Shown piece after piece: positions 31,315-40,550 of a stretch of DNA of 64,000 nt. The notes beneath the pieces were generated by a model. The model worked only from the letters and a program-made list of their open reading frames with translations. It did no database searches and was not told the DNA's origin. How positions within the stretch are numbered: the stretch's first letter is position 1; every line of letters begins with the position of its first letter. Position numbers and translations under genes: made by a program. The stretch comes from Farysia itapuensis. Taxonomy: Eukaryota > Basidiomycota > Ustilaginomycetes > Ustilaginales > Ustilaginaceae. The stretch covers positions 1-64,000 of the forward strand of contig JALBYC010000019.1 in the NCBI GenBank assembly GCA_023212645.1, given 5' to 3'.

Positions 31315-33567
31315 ATGCTGACGGACATTATGCAGCCACATGTGCTGTACTACTGTCCGTGTGAGACAAAAGTAGCGTCGACACAGAGCCTGTCTCCAGG
31401 AGGCGAAGCGCGAACAGGAACGTCTCAAAGAATCTCTGCTCCTCCAAACTTGCCAGCCTACTCGCCAGCATCTAGATATGCTTTCCATCAACTCGAGTCG
31501 CTCTACTTCTGTGACGAATGCGATCAGATACGCTGCAACCGCTGCGTCACAGTCGAAGTATCCTCGTATTTCTGTCCAAACTGCCTTTTCGAGGTTCCGG
31601 GAGCTACCGTGAAAGCAGAGAAGAATCGATGCGCGCGCAATTGCTTCGTTTGCCCATGTTGCACGCATATTCTTTCAGTTCTGGCTTCAGATACCGACGA
31701 GAATGACGCTTGTAGCTTGCTCTCGTCAGAAAGTAGCCAAGGCATACCACCTTACTATCTCGGCTGCTCTTTCTGCAAGTGGGACAGCAAAACCATCGGT
31801 CTCACTTTCGAAAAAGCGACTGGTCTAAGTTTGCAGCTGCAACGACAAGAAAACAGCGCATACGATGTACTGGAATTCGAAAAACTGAAAGAACACTTTG
31901 ATCCCTTCATCAAGAGTCAAGTACATGCTGCTGCTGTGTCTGCTGCTGTCGGAGCGGCCAGATCTCATTTCACGGCCGGCCCCGGTAGGTCTTCAGTGAC
32001 GACTTCAGACGCTGATAGCAGCTCCAATAAGGGCGGTCGATCGAATGCTGCCAACGACGCGGCTTCAGCTGCTTTGAGAAAATCCAAGCTACTCCGAGAC
32101 CTGCCATCGCTCTCGTCAAGCAAGTATCTGTCAAGTCGTGCTGGACTCTACGATCCCTCTCGCGCAGGCAAAGTAGAACGTGACGAGCTCAAACCCTACG
32201 AAGCTTTGAACTCATGGATTTCAGGGCGATCCACAGAAAAAAATCAGACGTCACTTGGAACAATGGGTAAGCGCGAAAAGCATCGCCATGACTACCTAAT
32301 CACTGTAAAGCCTTCTGAAGGGGACCCAATGGCATCAGTGGATGGAAAACTTACCTCCCTAGCTCAAAGATGGAGCTCTCCGTTCGACCAGCCTCTGCGC
32401 ACCCATGATCTTCGCCCATCACGGTTGCCTCTTCATACTAAGCAGACAAAACGCTGTCCAGCGTGTAGACACATCGTGATTAAGCCTGACATGAAGGCCG
32501 CCTCAAATAGATTCAAGATCAAGCTGGTCGCTATGAACTATTTGCCAGAGTTCCAAATAAGCGTCGCGGCCGAGCAACCTTTTCTCAGAATGACGTCTGC
32601 TGTCTCGAATAACAAAGCGGACCACAGCAACAACGACGGCTTTCAACCAAGAGGCTCATCGCTGCGCAAGACACCAGCAACATCCCTTGGATCTTCAGTC
32701 GGATCTTCAATTGGTGCCAGACTCCTCTCTTCCTCTTTGACATCGAGCGATGTCGATTCGAGCAGATTGATGCCTGGGCAGACGTACTCATTTCAGCTGG
32801 ACGTCGTCAATCCGCTGGACGATCCGCTTCGAGTCAAGCTGAATTTCGTTCGCGTTCTTACCCCCTCGTCCATCTCTGCAGCAGCCACGCACTGCGTCAA
32901 AGAATTGCGCGACTCTCGCTACATGTTTGCGTTAAAACAATCTTCAGTGCCGGCCCCCGAGACGAGCGCAAGTTCTCTCGGGAGGGAAAAGGGAGAGGAC
33001 AGAAGTGAGTCTGATGGTCCTCTGCCCCCTGCTAGAAGCAAATTCGGCTGGCGTGTTTATCCTTCTGTTGTCGCCTTTCCACTGAACGCCTTCAACGAGG
33101 TCTGGGATCTAGAAGAGTCACGAGACTTGCTGAATGTCAGTTCAGAAGTAGAGGATACCCTTCTGAATACTTTTGATTTCAACGATAGGCGCGAAGAGGC
33201 GGAGTCTGATCTGTCCGAGCTCGACGACAACAGCGAAGTCCTTGCTCCAGAATCTCGATCCGCCATGACACCAATGCAAGACCAGGGTAAGCGCGCTCGT
33301 GGTCCCAGAGCAAGCGCCACGAACCAGCCTGGAAGTCCACAGAAAAGTTTCGTGCAAAAGGGTCACACGACTTCGCTCTTCCTGGATCTAGTCATCTCCA
33401 GCAAAGGAGCACCTCCTCAGGGACACCCCATTGAAGTTGCCATGCACGTCACGTACTCGTATGTTGCTGACGATAGTGCAGCAGCGGCCCAGGGACCATC
33501 GCAAGCCGCCCGCAAGGACTTTGAGTTCTGGACAGCTTTGCGTTTGGGCACAATCGGACCCTCATAG
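31315..33567 (+). CDS. Dynactin subunit 4 (p62) family protein
   Basis: 750 residues, ATG at 31315. The N-terminus has the p62 Cys pattern: YYCPCE, LYFCDECDQIRCNRCV, YFCPNCLFEVP, CARNCFVCPCCTHIL and GCSFCKWDS. A second Cys pair, RCPACRHIVIKPD-like, lies near residue 383. The C-terminal part carries the conserved beta-rich domain (NRFKIKLVAMNYLPEF, SFQLDVVNPLDDPLRVKL). The p62 subunit sits at the pointed end of dynactin and helps bind cargo and membranes; in smut fungi dynein-dynactin drives long-range transport and nuclear movement. It is longer than animal p62 because of Ser-rich inserts. The stop lies 89 bp from the end of the convergent BUD6-like gene. Confidence 0.88.
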   Translation: MLTDIMQPHVLYYCPCETKVASTQSLSPGGEARTGTSQRISAPPNLPAYSPASRYAFHQLESLYFCDECDQIRCNRCVTVEVSSYFCPNCLFEVPGATVKAEKNRCARNCFVCPCCTHILSVLASDTDENDACSLLSSESSQGIPPYYLGCSFCKWDSKTIGLTFEKATGLSLQLQRQENSAYDVLEFEKLKEHFDPFIKSQVHAAAVSAAVGAARSHFTAGPGRSSVTTSDADSSSNKGGRSNAANDAASAALRKSKLLRDLPSLSSSKYLSSRAGLYDPSRAGKVERDELKPYEALNSWISGRSTEKNQTSLGTMGKREKHRHDYLITVKPSEGDPMASVDGKLTSLAQRWSSPFDQPLRTHDLRPSRLPLHTKQTKRCPACRHIVIKPDMKAASNRFKIKLVAMNYLPEFQISVAAEQPFLRMTSAVSNNKADHSNNDGFQPRGSSLRKTPATSLGSSVGSSIGARLLSSSLTSSDVDSSRLMPGQTYSFQLDVVNPLDDPLRVKLNFVRVLTPSSISAAATHCVKELRDSRYMFALKQSSVPAPETSASSLGREKGEDRSESDGPLPPARSKFGWRVYPSVVAFPLNAFNEVWDLEESRDLLNVSSEVEDTLLNTFDFNDRREEAESDLSELDDNSEVLAPESRSAMTPMQDQGKRARGPRASATNQPGSPQKSFVQKGHTTSLFLDLVISSKGAPPQGHPIEVAMHVTYSYVADDSAAAAQGPSQAARKDFEFWTALRLGTIGPS

Positions 33568-33656
33568 ATTCACGTTTGGCCCGTCTCAGTCGTCACACAC
33601 TGCTATACGTACGAACAACAAGCTGCATTGTGAGCGTCACGTGAGAGGACAATCAT

Positions 33657-36600
33657 CTATACCTGTGCCTTTGTTGGTTTCTTGCCCAGAACAAGCTTTC
33701 GCGGCTTTTCAGGGCCGGGATCTGGCGTACCGGCGGAAGAGGTGCCGCCCGACGGTGATGGGAGTAGAGGAGCTCCGCCCGGGCCACCGCCGCCAAACAT
33801 AGCCTTCCAGGTGGCGTGATCGCGCCTTTGGCGTATCCGCTCGGCTTCCAGCACACCTCCTGTCTTGCGGAGCACCTTTCTGTCAACGAAGCCTGCTAAT
33901 TCCTCCGTAAATTCGTCCTGCGACTTGTTAGTAAGCAGATCTTTTTGTCGTTGTCTTTCGACAGCTTGCAGAGCTCGCAAACGCTTTTCGTGATTGACAG
34001 CCTGGCCCTTGACTTCCATCATGACTGTCGATAGACCTTCGTGTCCTTGCTCTGGCAAAGGCGGAATGTACTTGCCTCCTTTGCTCGAACCGCCTCGCAG
34101 CTTGACCACCTGCTGGATATTACTAAACACTTCCGTGAGACCGGACAAATCGTCTCGAAGATCAGACATCAGCCCTTCTTCATGGTTCAAGAATTCTTGC
34201 TCGTCCACAATATTCTGTAACTCGGTTTCCCAAGTCTTTTTCCATGATGGCTTGACTGTCTGGATGTAGTTTTCAAGGCCGAGTAGACCGTTGGTGGCTT
34301 TGTCGATATCTTCAACAATTTGCTTCACCAGAGCGGGCCTTGGCTTCACTCCGCGTTGAATCACATCCATCTTGAGATCATCAACAGTATCTTGTAGATC
34401 CTCGATGAGTGTCAGCAAGTCCTGAGAATTGGAGTCGAGTTTCGCCTTGCCAGCGACGATGAAGTTGCGTTCGGCGGCGACTTTTGTCGAGGCGATCTCG
34501 CGCACTTTACCTGCTTGCTCCCTCATCGTTGACAAGACTGACTTCATGTCGGCCTCAAAGTCACCCTGAACCTGTCGTGTAACGGCAAATTCGCGGCGCA
34601 GGTTCTGAAGCTCTTCAAATTGAATCTTGAGTTCTTGCGCGATACGGCTTCCTGATACCGGGATGGTTTCAGACCCAGGTATGGGTACTCCTTGCAACAG
34701 AATGGCTGGCGCAGGCTCGTTGTTACCCTCCTCTCCTCGATCCTCGCGAATAGATCCTGCACTGACTGCTCGAGAGTTTGCGCGTTTGAGTTGGGCAACG
34801 CGCTCCCCAGCAGCTCGAAATTGTGAATCGGTGATCTGCGTCGGAGTTTGCGGCGTAGCGGAGCTGAGAAAATGGTCGTTGAAGCCGTGCGACATGCGGC
34901 GAGCATCTCTGTCTCTGTCGGCCAGTGCCGTCTTTAACTCTCGCAATTCCCGGGTGATGACGTTTAGAGACAAATCTAAATGTTGTTTGACCTGGTCAAG
35001 AGGTTCGATGTTGAGAGTTAAGAGACTTCCGTCCTCCAAGTCACGTAGGTCTTCAAGTTCGTAGGCCACCCCGCTGCCAGTGTCTTTTACATAGATAGCT
35101 GGAAAGTCTTCCATACCCGGAGAGTAGGTAAATCTATCGACAAAGAGCATCCGCAGCTTGGCAATCGTGACGCCATGAGATACGTCGTTACTTGGGTCGA
35201 TTTCAATAGCCGCTTTGCGTGTCTGACGACCAAGCTGAAGGAAAAGGTTCAAGTATGTCGGGGACGTCTTGGCTTGAGTGCCACTCCTACCTTGCTGCGG
35301 TGACCGGCTCGTGAGGGCCGTAGACGGATCTGGCTTCAGCGCGTTGTGAACGTCAGCGTTCGGAATCGGAGCATCAACGAAGGGAAGCGAATCCGTAGAG
35401 CTGACTGCTGACGAGCTGAGTTTGAGGGTTGGCTTTGGAGATCGACTTGCATCGCTCCCAGGTTGATCACGACGCGAGCTGCCGATGCTTCCTGGTTTGC
35501 TGGAGTTCGTATCCGTCGACTTTGACTCATCATCAATCGGAAACGTAGCGGATGTCGGCGTCTTGATCTCCTGGATAGCCTCGATCTTGTTATCCGTAGC
35601 GGAGCTTTTGGAACGTGGAGGCCCAGACAACGGAAAATAGTCTGTGCGGCCTCCTGTCGCTGGACTTGGTGATTCACTGGAGGGGCTTGAATCCGGCATC
35701 GGTGGTCGAACGGGTCGACGACCGCTCCCTCGTCTCTCTGCGACCTTGCGGTCATGCAGGGGACTGCCAGTAGCGCTGGTAGGTAACATGTTCAAGCCGA
35801 GCCCTTGATTGTAGGTCTGTCCGATACCCATTTTGTTGAACGTGTATGCACTGAAACGTTTGCTGGCGCGTCGTTCCAATGCTTCACGATTCTTTAGAGC
35901 TCGCAGGCTAGGGTCGGAGTCAGTCCCATCTGTGGTGTCAACCGAAGGACGAGAGACATGTCGGGGAGAACGCCCGGCTAGGCGATGCGCAGTCGGACTG
36001 CTGAATGTGTTGGGTGTTTCCTGTACCTGGTCCGATGCCTCTTCAGCATCATCCTCTCTACTTGGGAAAGGCTGGAAGCCTGGATCGACAAGTGCATGGC
36101 GTTCGACACTAGGCAAGCGCGGTGTTTCTTGATCCATGTCAGCTTCGGCAGAGTCAGCACTTTGAGTACTTGACAAAGTAGAAAACGAGGTAGGACCAGA
36201 AGGAGAGGCTTGGTTGCTGCGACTAATGATCTTGTCACTAACAGCTCTGGTCACTCGACTCGGCGGACGCGTTACGCCTTTGCCAGACAGGCTTGGAGAC
36301 GCAGGCGAGACTTCTGTTACAGCACTGTGCGCGGCAGGACTTGGACTTGATGTGAGCGTCGCTGCTGCCGAGCTGGCACGTTTCAACTGGTCTGACCGAC
36401 TGGGTTGCGTTTCTTGTCGTAGGTTTGAAGCTGTGTTGAAAGAACGTGACTCCTCGGAATGACTTTGTGATGAAGAAGGAGCAGATGCTAGGTTGCGAGC
36501 TTCGGCTGGCGATATCGATTGCAGAATGGCACCACTCTGCCTTCTGTCGTCTCTAGCAGCACGTTGCTGAACCAAAAATTGCTTGTATTCAGCCTGCTTC

Positions 36601-37277
36601 ATCTTGAGGCCCTGTAGCAAGTTTATGATGATTTCTCGAATCCGAGGAAGGTGTACTTCAAGAACCGGGGGGGAGGCTTCTTCTGACAAACATTGCTCGA
36701 GACAATCGCGAAGGTCATCTGGCACGGAGTTGAGGTTGGTCATGTCTATACCGTACGAGCTGAAGGCAAGCTTGGCAGAGTTGAAGTCGTTCCCAAGACG
36801 CACGTAGATATCAGATACATCTTCCTCCGACCTTTGGCCGAGAGACCACTTGGTGAGCGCCTCAAGCAGCATCTTGGTTGCGACCAGCAAGCGGGTCACA
36901 GACGACTCCATGTGGTTCGTGGACTGCTTTGATGAGGCTTCGGACGCTTTTGCAGAGTGACTGCTTTGCCGTTGACGTCGGTCGCGATCCTGCTCATGGC
37001 GTCGCTCTTTTTCACGTGCTCTGAGCTCTTCTGGGAGTTGTGGAGGAGCTGAAGCGGGCCAAGGTGTAGATGATGTTGACCCAGTGCTGTCATGTCGCGA
37101 GATTGATTGAGAAGTGCTCACATCACGATCGTGCGAGCTTTGGGACATATGATGGGGATGTCTTATCTGATCTGGAGTTACTACGCTGCCGGAAGACGAA
37201 ATGCGACCGTTGGCATGACCCGAGACGTATGAACGTTCCTGCGAGGCTTTTCGGTTGTTCATCAGATTGGAAAACAT
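33657..37277 (-). CDS. BUD6: Actin-interacting protein 3 / Bud6 polarity factor
   Basis: 1206 residues, one exon, ATG at 37275-37277. A conserved helical block lies at about residues 125-255 (SVTRLLVATKMLLEALTKWS...). A long Ser/Pro-rich disordered middle follows. The AIP3 domain starts near residue 670 (TYLNLFLQLGRQTRKAAIEIDP, KLRMLFVDRFTYSPG, IYVKDTGSGVAYELEDL) and continues as coiled coil. Bud6 binds actin monomers and helps formins build cables at polarised tips and bud necks. A basic tail (LVLGKKPTKAQV) closes the chain. It diverges from HGH1. Confidence 0.9.
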   Translation of the reverse strand: MFSNLMNNRKASQERSYVSGHANGRISSSGSVVTPDQIRHPHHMSQSSHDRDVSTSQSISRHDSTGSTSSTPWPASAPPQLPEELRAREKERRHEQDRDRRQRQSSHSAKASEASSKQSTNHMESSVTRLLVATKMLLEALTKWSLGQRSEEDVSDIYVRLGNDFNSAKLAFSSYGIDMTNLNSVPDDLRDCLEQCLSEEASPPVLEVHLPRIREIIINLLQGLKMKQAEYKQFLVQQRAARDDRRQSGAILQSISPAEARNLASAPSSSQSHSEESRSFNTASNLRQETQPSRSDQLKRASSAAATLTSSPSPAAHSAVTEVSPASPSLSGKGVTRPPSRVTRAVSDKIISRSNQASPSGPTSFSTLSSTQSADSAEADMDQETPRLPSVERHALVDPGFQPFPSREDDAEEASDQVQETPNTFSSPTAHRLAGRSPRHVSRPSVDTTDGTDSDPSLRALKNREALERRASKRFSAYTFNKMGIGQTYNQGLGLNMLPTSATGSPLHDRKVAERRGSGRRPVRPPMPDSSPSSESPSPATGGRTDYFPLSGPPRSKSSATDNKIEAIQEIKTPTSATFPIDDESKSTDTNSSKPGSIGSSRRDQPGSDASRSPKPTLKLSSSAVSSTDSLPFVDAPIPNADVHNALKPDPSTALTSRSPQQGRSGTQAKTSPTYLNLFLQLGRQTRKAAIEIDPSNDVSHGVTIAKLRMLFVDRFTYSPGMEDFPAIYVKDTGSGVAYELEDLRDLEDGSLLTLNIEPLDQVKQHLDLSLNVITRELRELKTALADRDRDARRMSHGFNDHFLSSATPQTPTQITDSQFRAAGERVAQLKRANSRAVSAGSIREDRGEEGNNEPAPAILLQGVPIPGSETIPVSGSRIAQELKIQFEELQNLRREFAVTRQVQGDFEADMKSVLSTMREQAGKVREIASTKVAAERNFIVAGKAKLDSNSQDLLTLIEDLQDTVDDLKMDVIQRGVKPRPALVKQIVEDIDKATNGLLGLENYIQTVKPSWKKTWETELQNIVDEQEFLNHEEGLMSDLRDDLSGLTEVFSNIQQVVKLRGGSSKGGKYIPPLPEQGHEGLSTVMMEVKGQAVNHEKRLRALQAVERQRQKDLLTNKSQDEFTEELAGFVDRKVLRKTGGVLEAERIRQRRDHATWKAMFGGGGPGGAPLLPSPSGGTSSAGTPDPGPEKPRKLVLGKKPTKAQV

Positions 37278-37634
37278 GTTGGCACTGCTCGATACACACA
37301 GCTAGAAGCTGTCGTACTCCTTCACCACTTCGAACACATACAGACCCAGTTAGGCGGCCTGTGGTACGTGAGCAAGTCGCGACAAAGCACCGTGAAGTGA
37401 AGGTGAGACACGTTCCGTCGACAATGAAAGGGGGGAGCGTCGAGGGGATGCAGGAAAGCAAATCACAAAATCGTGAATGAAACGGAAACAAACAGACTCT
37501 AACAAAGAGTTCACCCAAATTCCTGATTTCCCGACCTCCGAGTTCCGTTGTTCGGCCTCCGATGCCAAAAATTTTGAGTTTACTATCGAGACAGACTCCC
37601 ATTCATACACCTTCCGACACCGACCACATACTGC
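37278..37634. promoter_or_regulatory. Divergent BUD6/HGH1 promoter
   Basis: 357 bp between start codons. No gene-like frame, TATA box or striking repeat was noticed. Confidence 0.35.
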
Positions 37635-39362
37635 ATGATGCCGGCATCCACTCTGCCGCCACCAGAGTTAGAAGTACTCACATTCCTGTCGGACACAAAC
37701 GCTCAAGTGCGACAGGTAGCGTTGAGCAACGTTGTGGGCTTTAGTGACCGTAATAGCCCCCATCGCTCGCTTCTCGTCGCCAAGCATAAAAATAGAGATG
37801 GTTCGCCATTGATAGGAAGAGATGGAAAGGAAGTCGACACCATCGAGGATCTCAAGCGTCTCTGTCAAGATCAGCCAGTAAGTCTCCATGATCTTTCCCT
37901 GGACTCCGTTGTGCTCAGATGACTGGCAGCTCACACCACACCCCACGTTTAGATCACTGCCCACGACGCTTTCAGCGCTCTCATCAACATTGCCGACAGC
38001 CTAGTTCTAGCCCGGAAGATCGGGGACAAGCAATTTCTGGCGTTCCTGGTGCGTTATATAGCTGATCCTGTGTCACTACTCGCCGACTTGGCATGCATGC
38101 TACTGTCCAATCTCACCAAGCTCGAGTCCGTATGCGCAATCTTGCTGGATCTTCAGGTTCAAGCACGGCCGATATATACGCTGAATCCTTCAGAAGATAT
38201 GCAAAATGCTCTTTCTGGTATGGAAGTAGAGGAGGATGATCCTGACTACGCCACAAAGAAGACCGAAGCCGATGCGTATGCTCGCAAGCTAGTCGAGGAT
38301 GCAAAGAAGATTGAAGAAAAGGTGCCCGCCATGGCGCGTTTGCTCGACGCCTTCGAAGAAGGCGCAACCGTGGCTACGCAAGGCGGGGGTCTTGAAGCTA
38401 TGAAGAAGCGAGCTCAGGAGGCTGCAGCGGACGGTTCTCGGGGCGTGGACATCCCGGCCAAGGTCGAATCTGGTCCGGACGGACGCCCTCGCATCAAGCG
38501 CAAGACCAACTGCAACTTTTTGGCGAGTGTATTTGCCAACTGTACCGTGCTACCAAGGGGTCGAGACTGGTTTGTCACCCCACTTTCGGCCTCGACCGCT
38601 GCTACTTCGACAGCCGCACATGCTGCCTTCGCTCGTGGGGCCAACGATGATGGCATTTGCCCTCCAGCGTCCGAGTATCCAGTAGCGAGAATCATGGTAT
38701 TCACCGAGCACCCAAATTTGATTCGCCGAGGAGGTGTCATCAGCTCTCTCAAGTAAGTCTCAAAACCTTGTTGAGGGGAAAACCGCTCAGCGCATTGACT
38801 CCGTCTCTTATCTTTTAGAAACATCTTGTTCGTCAAATCAGCGCACAAACTACTTATTGCTCCGCCTCCGCAGCGTGAGGGCGAAGACGAGATGCTTGCT
38901 GGGGCTCTTCGCGCAACGAGCAGGCCGCCGTCGTCGATCGACCTGTTGCCGTATATGCTTTTACCGCTTTGTGACGGCAAAGAAATGGCGGAGGTCGATT
39001 TCGAAGATCAAGAGGAATTGCCCGAGGCGTGTCAAATGCTTCCGGAGACAAAGAAACGCGAGCGCGACCCAGCTTTGCGTCTTATGCTTGTTGAATCGCT
39101 GCTATTGCTTTGTACCAATCTGTATGGTCGACAGTGTTTGCGAGCCAGGGGCGCATACGTCGTCGTGCGATCAGCTCACCTTGCAGAGTCGGATGAAAAA
39201 ATTGCCGAAGCTGTCTTGCGACTTGTCAACGTTCTCAAACGCGATGAATCTGCTTCAAGCGTGCAGGATCTAGAAGATCCTCATGCAGCGGAAGAAGACG
39301 TCGGCGCGGAGAGTGTTGAAGAGGACGCAGACGAAGAAGACATGGTCATCGAGGAGCTCTGA
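37635..39362 (+). CDS. HGH1: HGH1-family protein (eEF2-folding chaperone)
   Basis: Three exons: 37635-37877, 37953-38752 and 38819-39362, 528 residues. Introns of 75 nt (GTAAGT...TTTAG) and 66 nt (GTAAGT...TTTTAG). Residues run ELEVLTFLSDTNAQVRQVALSNVVGFS, ITAHDAFSALINIADS, LLSNLTKLE, NCNFLASVFANCTVLPRGR, RRGGVISSLKNILF and DLLPYMLLPLCDGKEM, the HGH1 (FAM203) armadillo-type pattern. Yeast Hgh1 works with the TRiC chaperonin to fold translation elongation factor 2. About 120 residues of charged, Ala-rich sequence are inserted before FLASVF, and the tail is acidic. Two ATGs stand next to each other at the start; the first was taken. Confidence 0.92.
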
Positions 39363-39921
39363 TCGCCATGCATCGAATAGGGAAGCTTTATCTCATGTCT
39401 TGAGTAGTCTGCTGAAGTATTCTGTAATAACAATGATCGCGGCTCGACATGCACTGCTGTGTGCAAATTTCACACGCCGCGTACCTACAGGTATACTGTA
39501 GAGTGACTACAACAAGGTGTTTGGCCAACACCTGCATCCCTTAGACTGCAACGGACACTACCAAATGTCTGTTAATCTCCTCGAGTCATCTGCAAATTTC
39601 TTGGTCAAGCATTCGATTTAGCCTTGACTGTAACCCACCGTACCACCAAGCCATCAAACAACATCCTGCGCTTTCTTGTGACAGGAGACTCTTTGCGGGC
39701 AGTTCGGGCCGCACATTCACGATTGGTGCTCTAGGCAGACACGCAGCCTACTCTAAACTATATACCATAATTTGGGTTTAGGTGATGACATGACTGCCAC
39801 CAGGCAGAAAGGTGGTCTGCTCAGAAGATTGTGAAACACTTCTGATTCCCGGGTCGGATAACTTTGATCTACAGCACACCCTTTCATTTCGACGAAGCTA
39901 CCGCTCAGTATTGCAGTATGC

Positions 39922-40410
39922 TCAATTCATCTTGACCACACTTCTCTCAAATACATGCTTGGCAGTGTTCCAGACTGGGCTCTTCGAGTCAAAAGAGAAC
40001 ATAATTCCGACGGAACGGTGCACATAATCACTCACAGAAGCAGGTACTGCCGAGGAGCGTCCCGTCCCCATTTCATCAAATGACATAGTCAGTGACTTCA
40101 GGGCACCGACATTAACCTTATAGACACTCGTGGTCCACTGAACCAAATCAGGTTCTGCCAAAACTCGTTCCTCTTCTCTTCTTGGAATCGTGAACGGCGT
40201 ATCTTCGGTCAGGCTGCACTCGCTCGGTGAAGTCACTGCTTGGCAGTGCTGTAAAGCGTGATGAAACTCATCTGTCAACGGACCGTCTTCGGCTACCTTC
40301 TGCCTCTTCTGGTGGCTTGCAAAGCCATAACCAGACAACATAACTCTGACGTTAGCGATTGACGCCGTTCCCTCGTCCTGGCTATCTCCAAGTACCTTGC
40401 AAGCTCTCAT
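39922..40410 (-). CDS. Hypothetical protein, uncertain gene
   Basis: An open frame of 162 codons from the ATG at 40408-40410, in the 1.2-kb gap between HGH1 and a C6 transcription factor. Composition is balanced and not low-complexity (for example RREEERVLAEPDLVQW), which speaks for coding. I recognise no family, signal peptide or membrane span. The frame stays open upstream of the ATG to about 40466 but without another ATG; a possible GTAAGA donor there could link an upstream exon. It may be a real lineage-specific gene or chance. The rest of the gap (39363-39921) holds nothing I can identify. Confidence 0.3.
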   Translation of the reverse strand: MRACKVLGDSQDEGTASIANVRVMLSGYGFASHQKRQKVAEDGPLTDEFHHALQHCQAVTSPSECSLTEDTPFTIPRREEERVLAEPDLVQWTTSVYKVNVGALKSLTMSFDEMGTGRSSAVPASVSDYVHRSVGIMFSFDSKSPVWNTAKHVFERSVVKMN

Positions 40411-40550
40411 CTCGCCCAGCTCCGAGGTCAACAACCGAGGAAACCTCTTACCACCTCGACGTAATTCCCTTCAGGCTGCAGCAGTAAAATACTTATAAGT
40501 CTTGCAGCAGCCCTCGTGGAAGACTTGACTCGTGAAGCTGAATCGTCATC

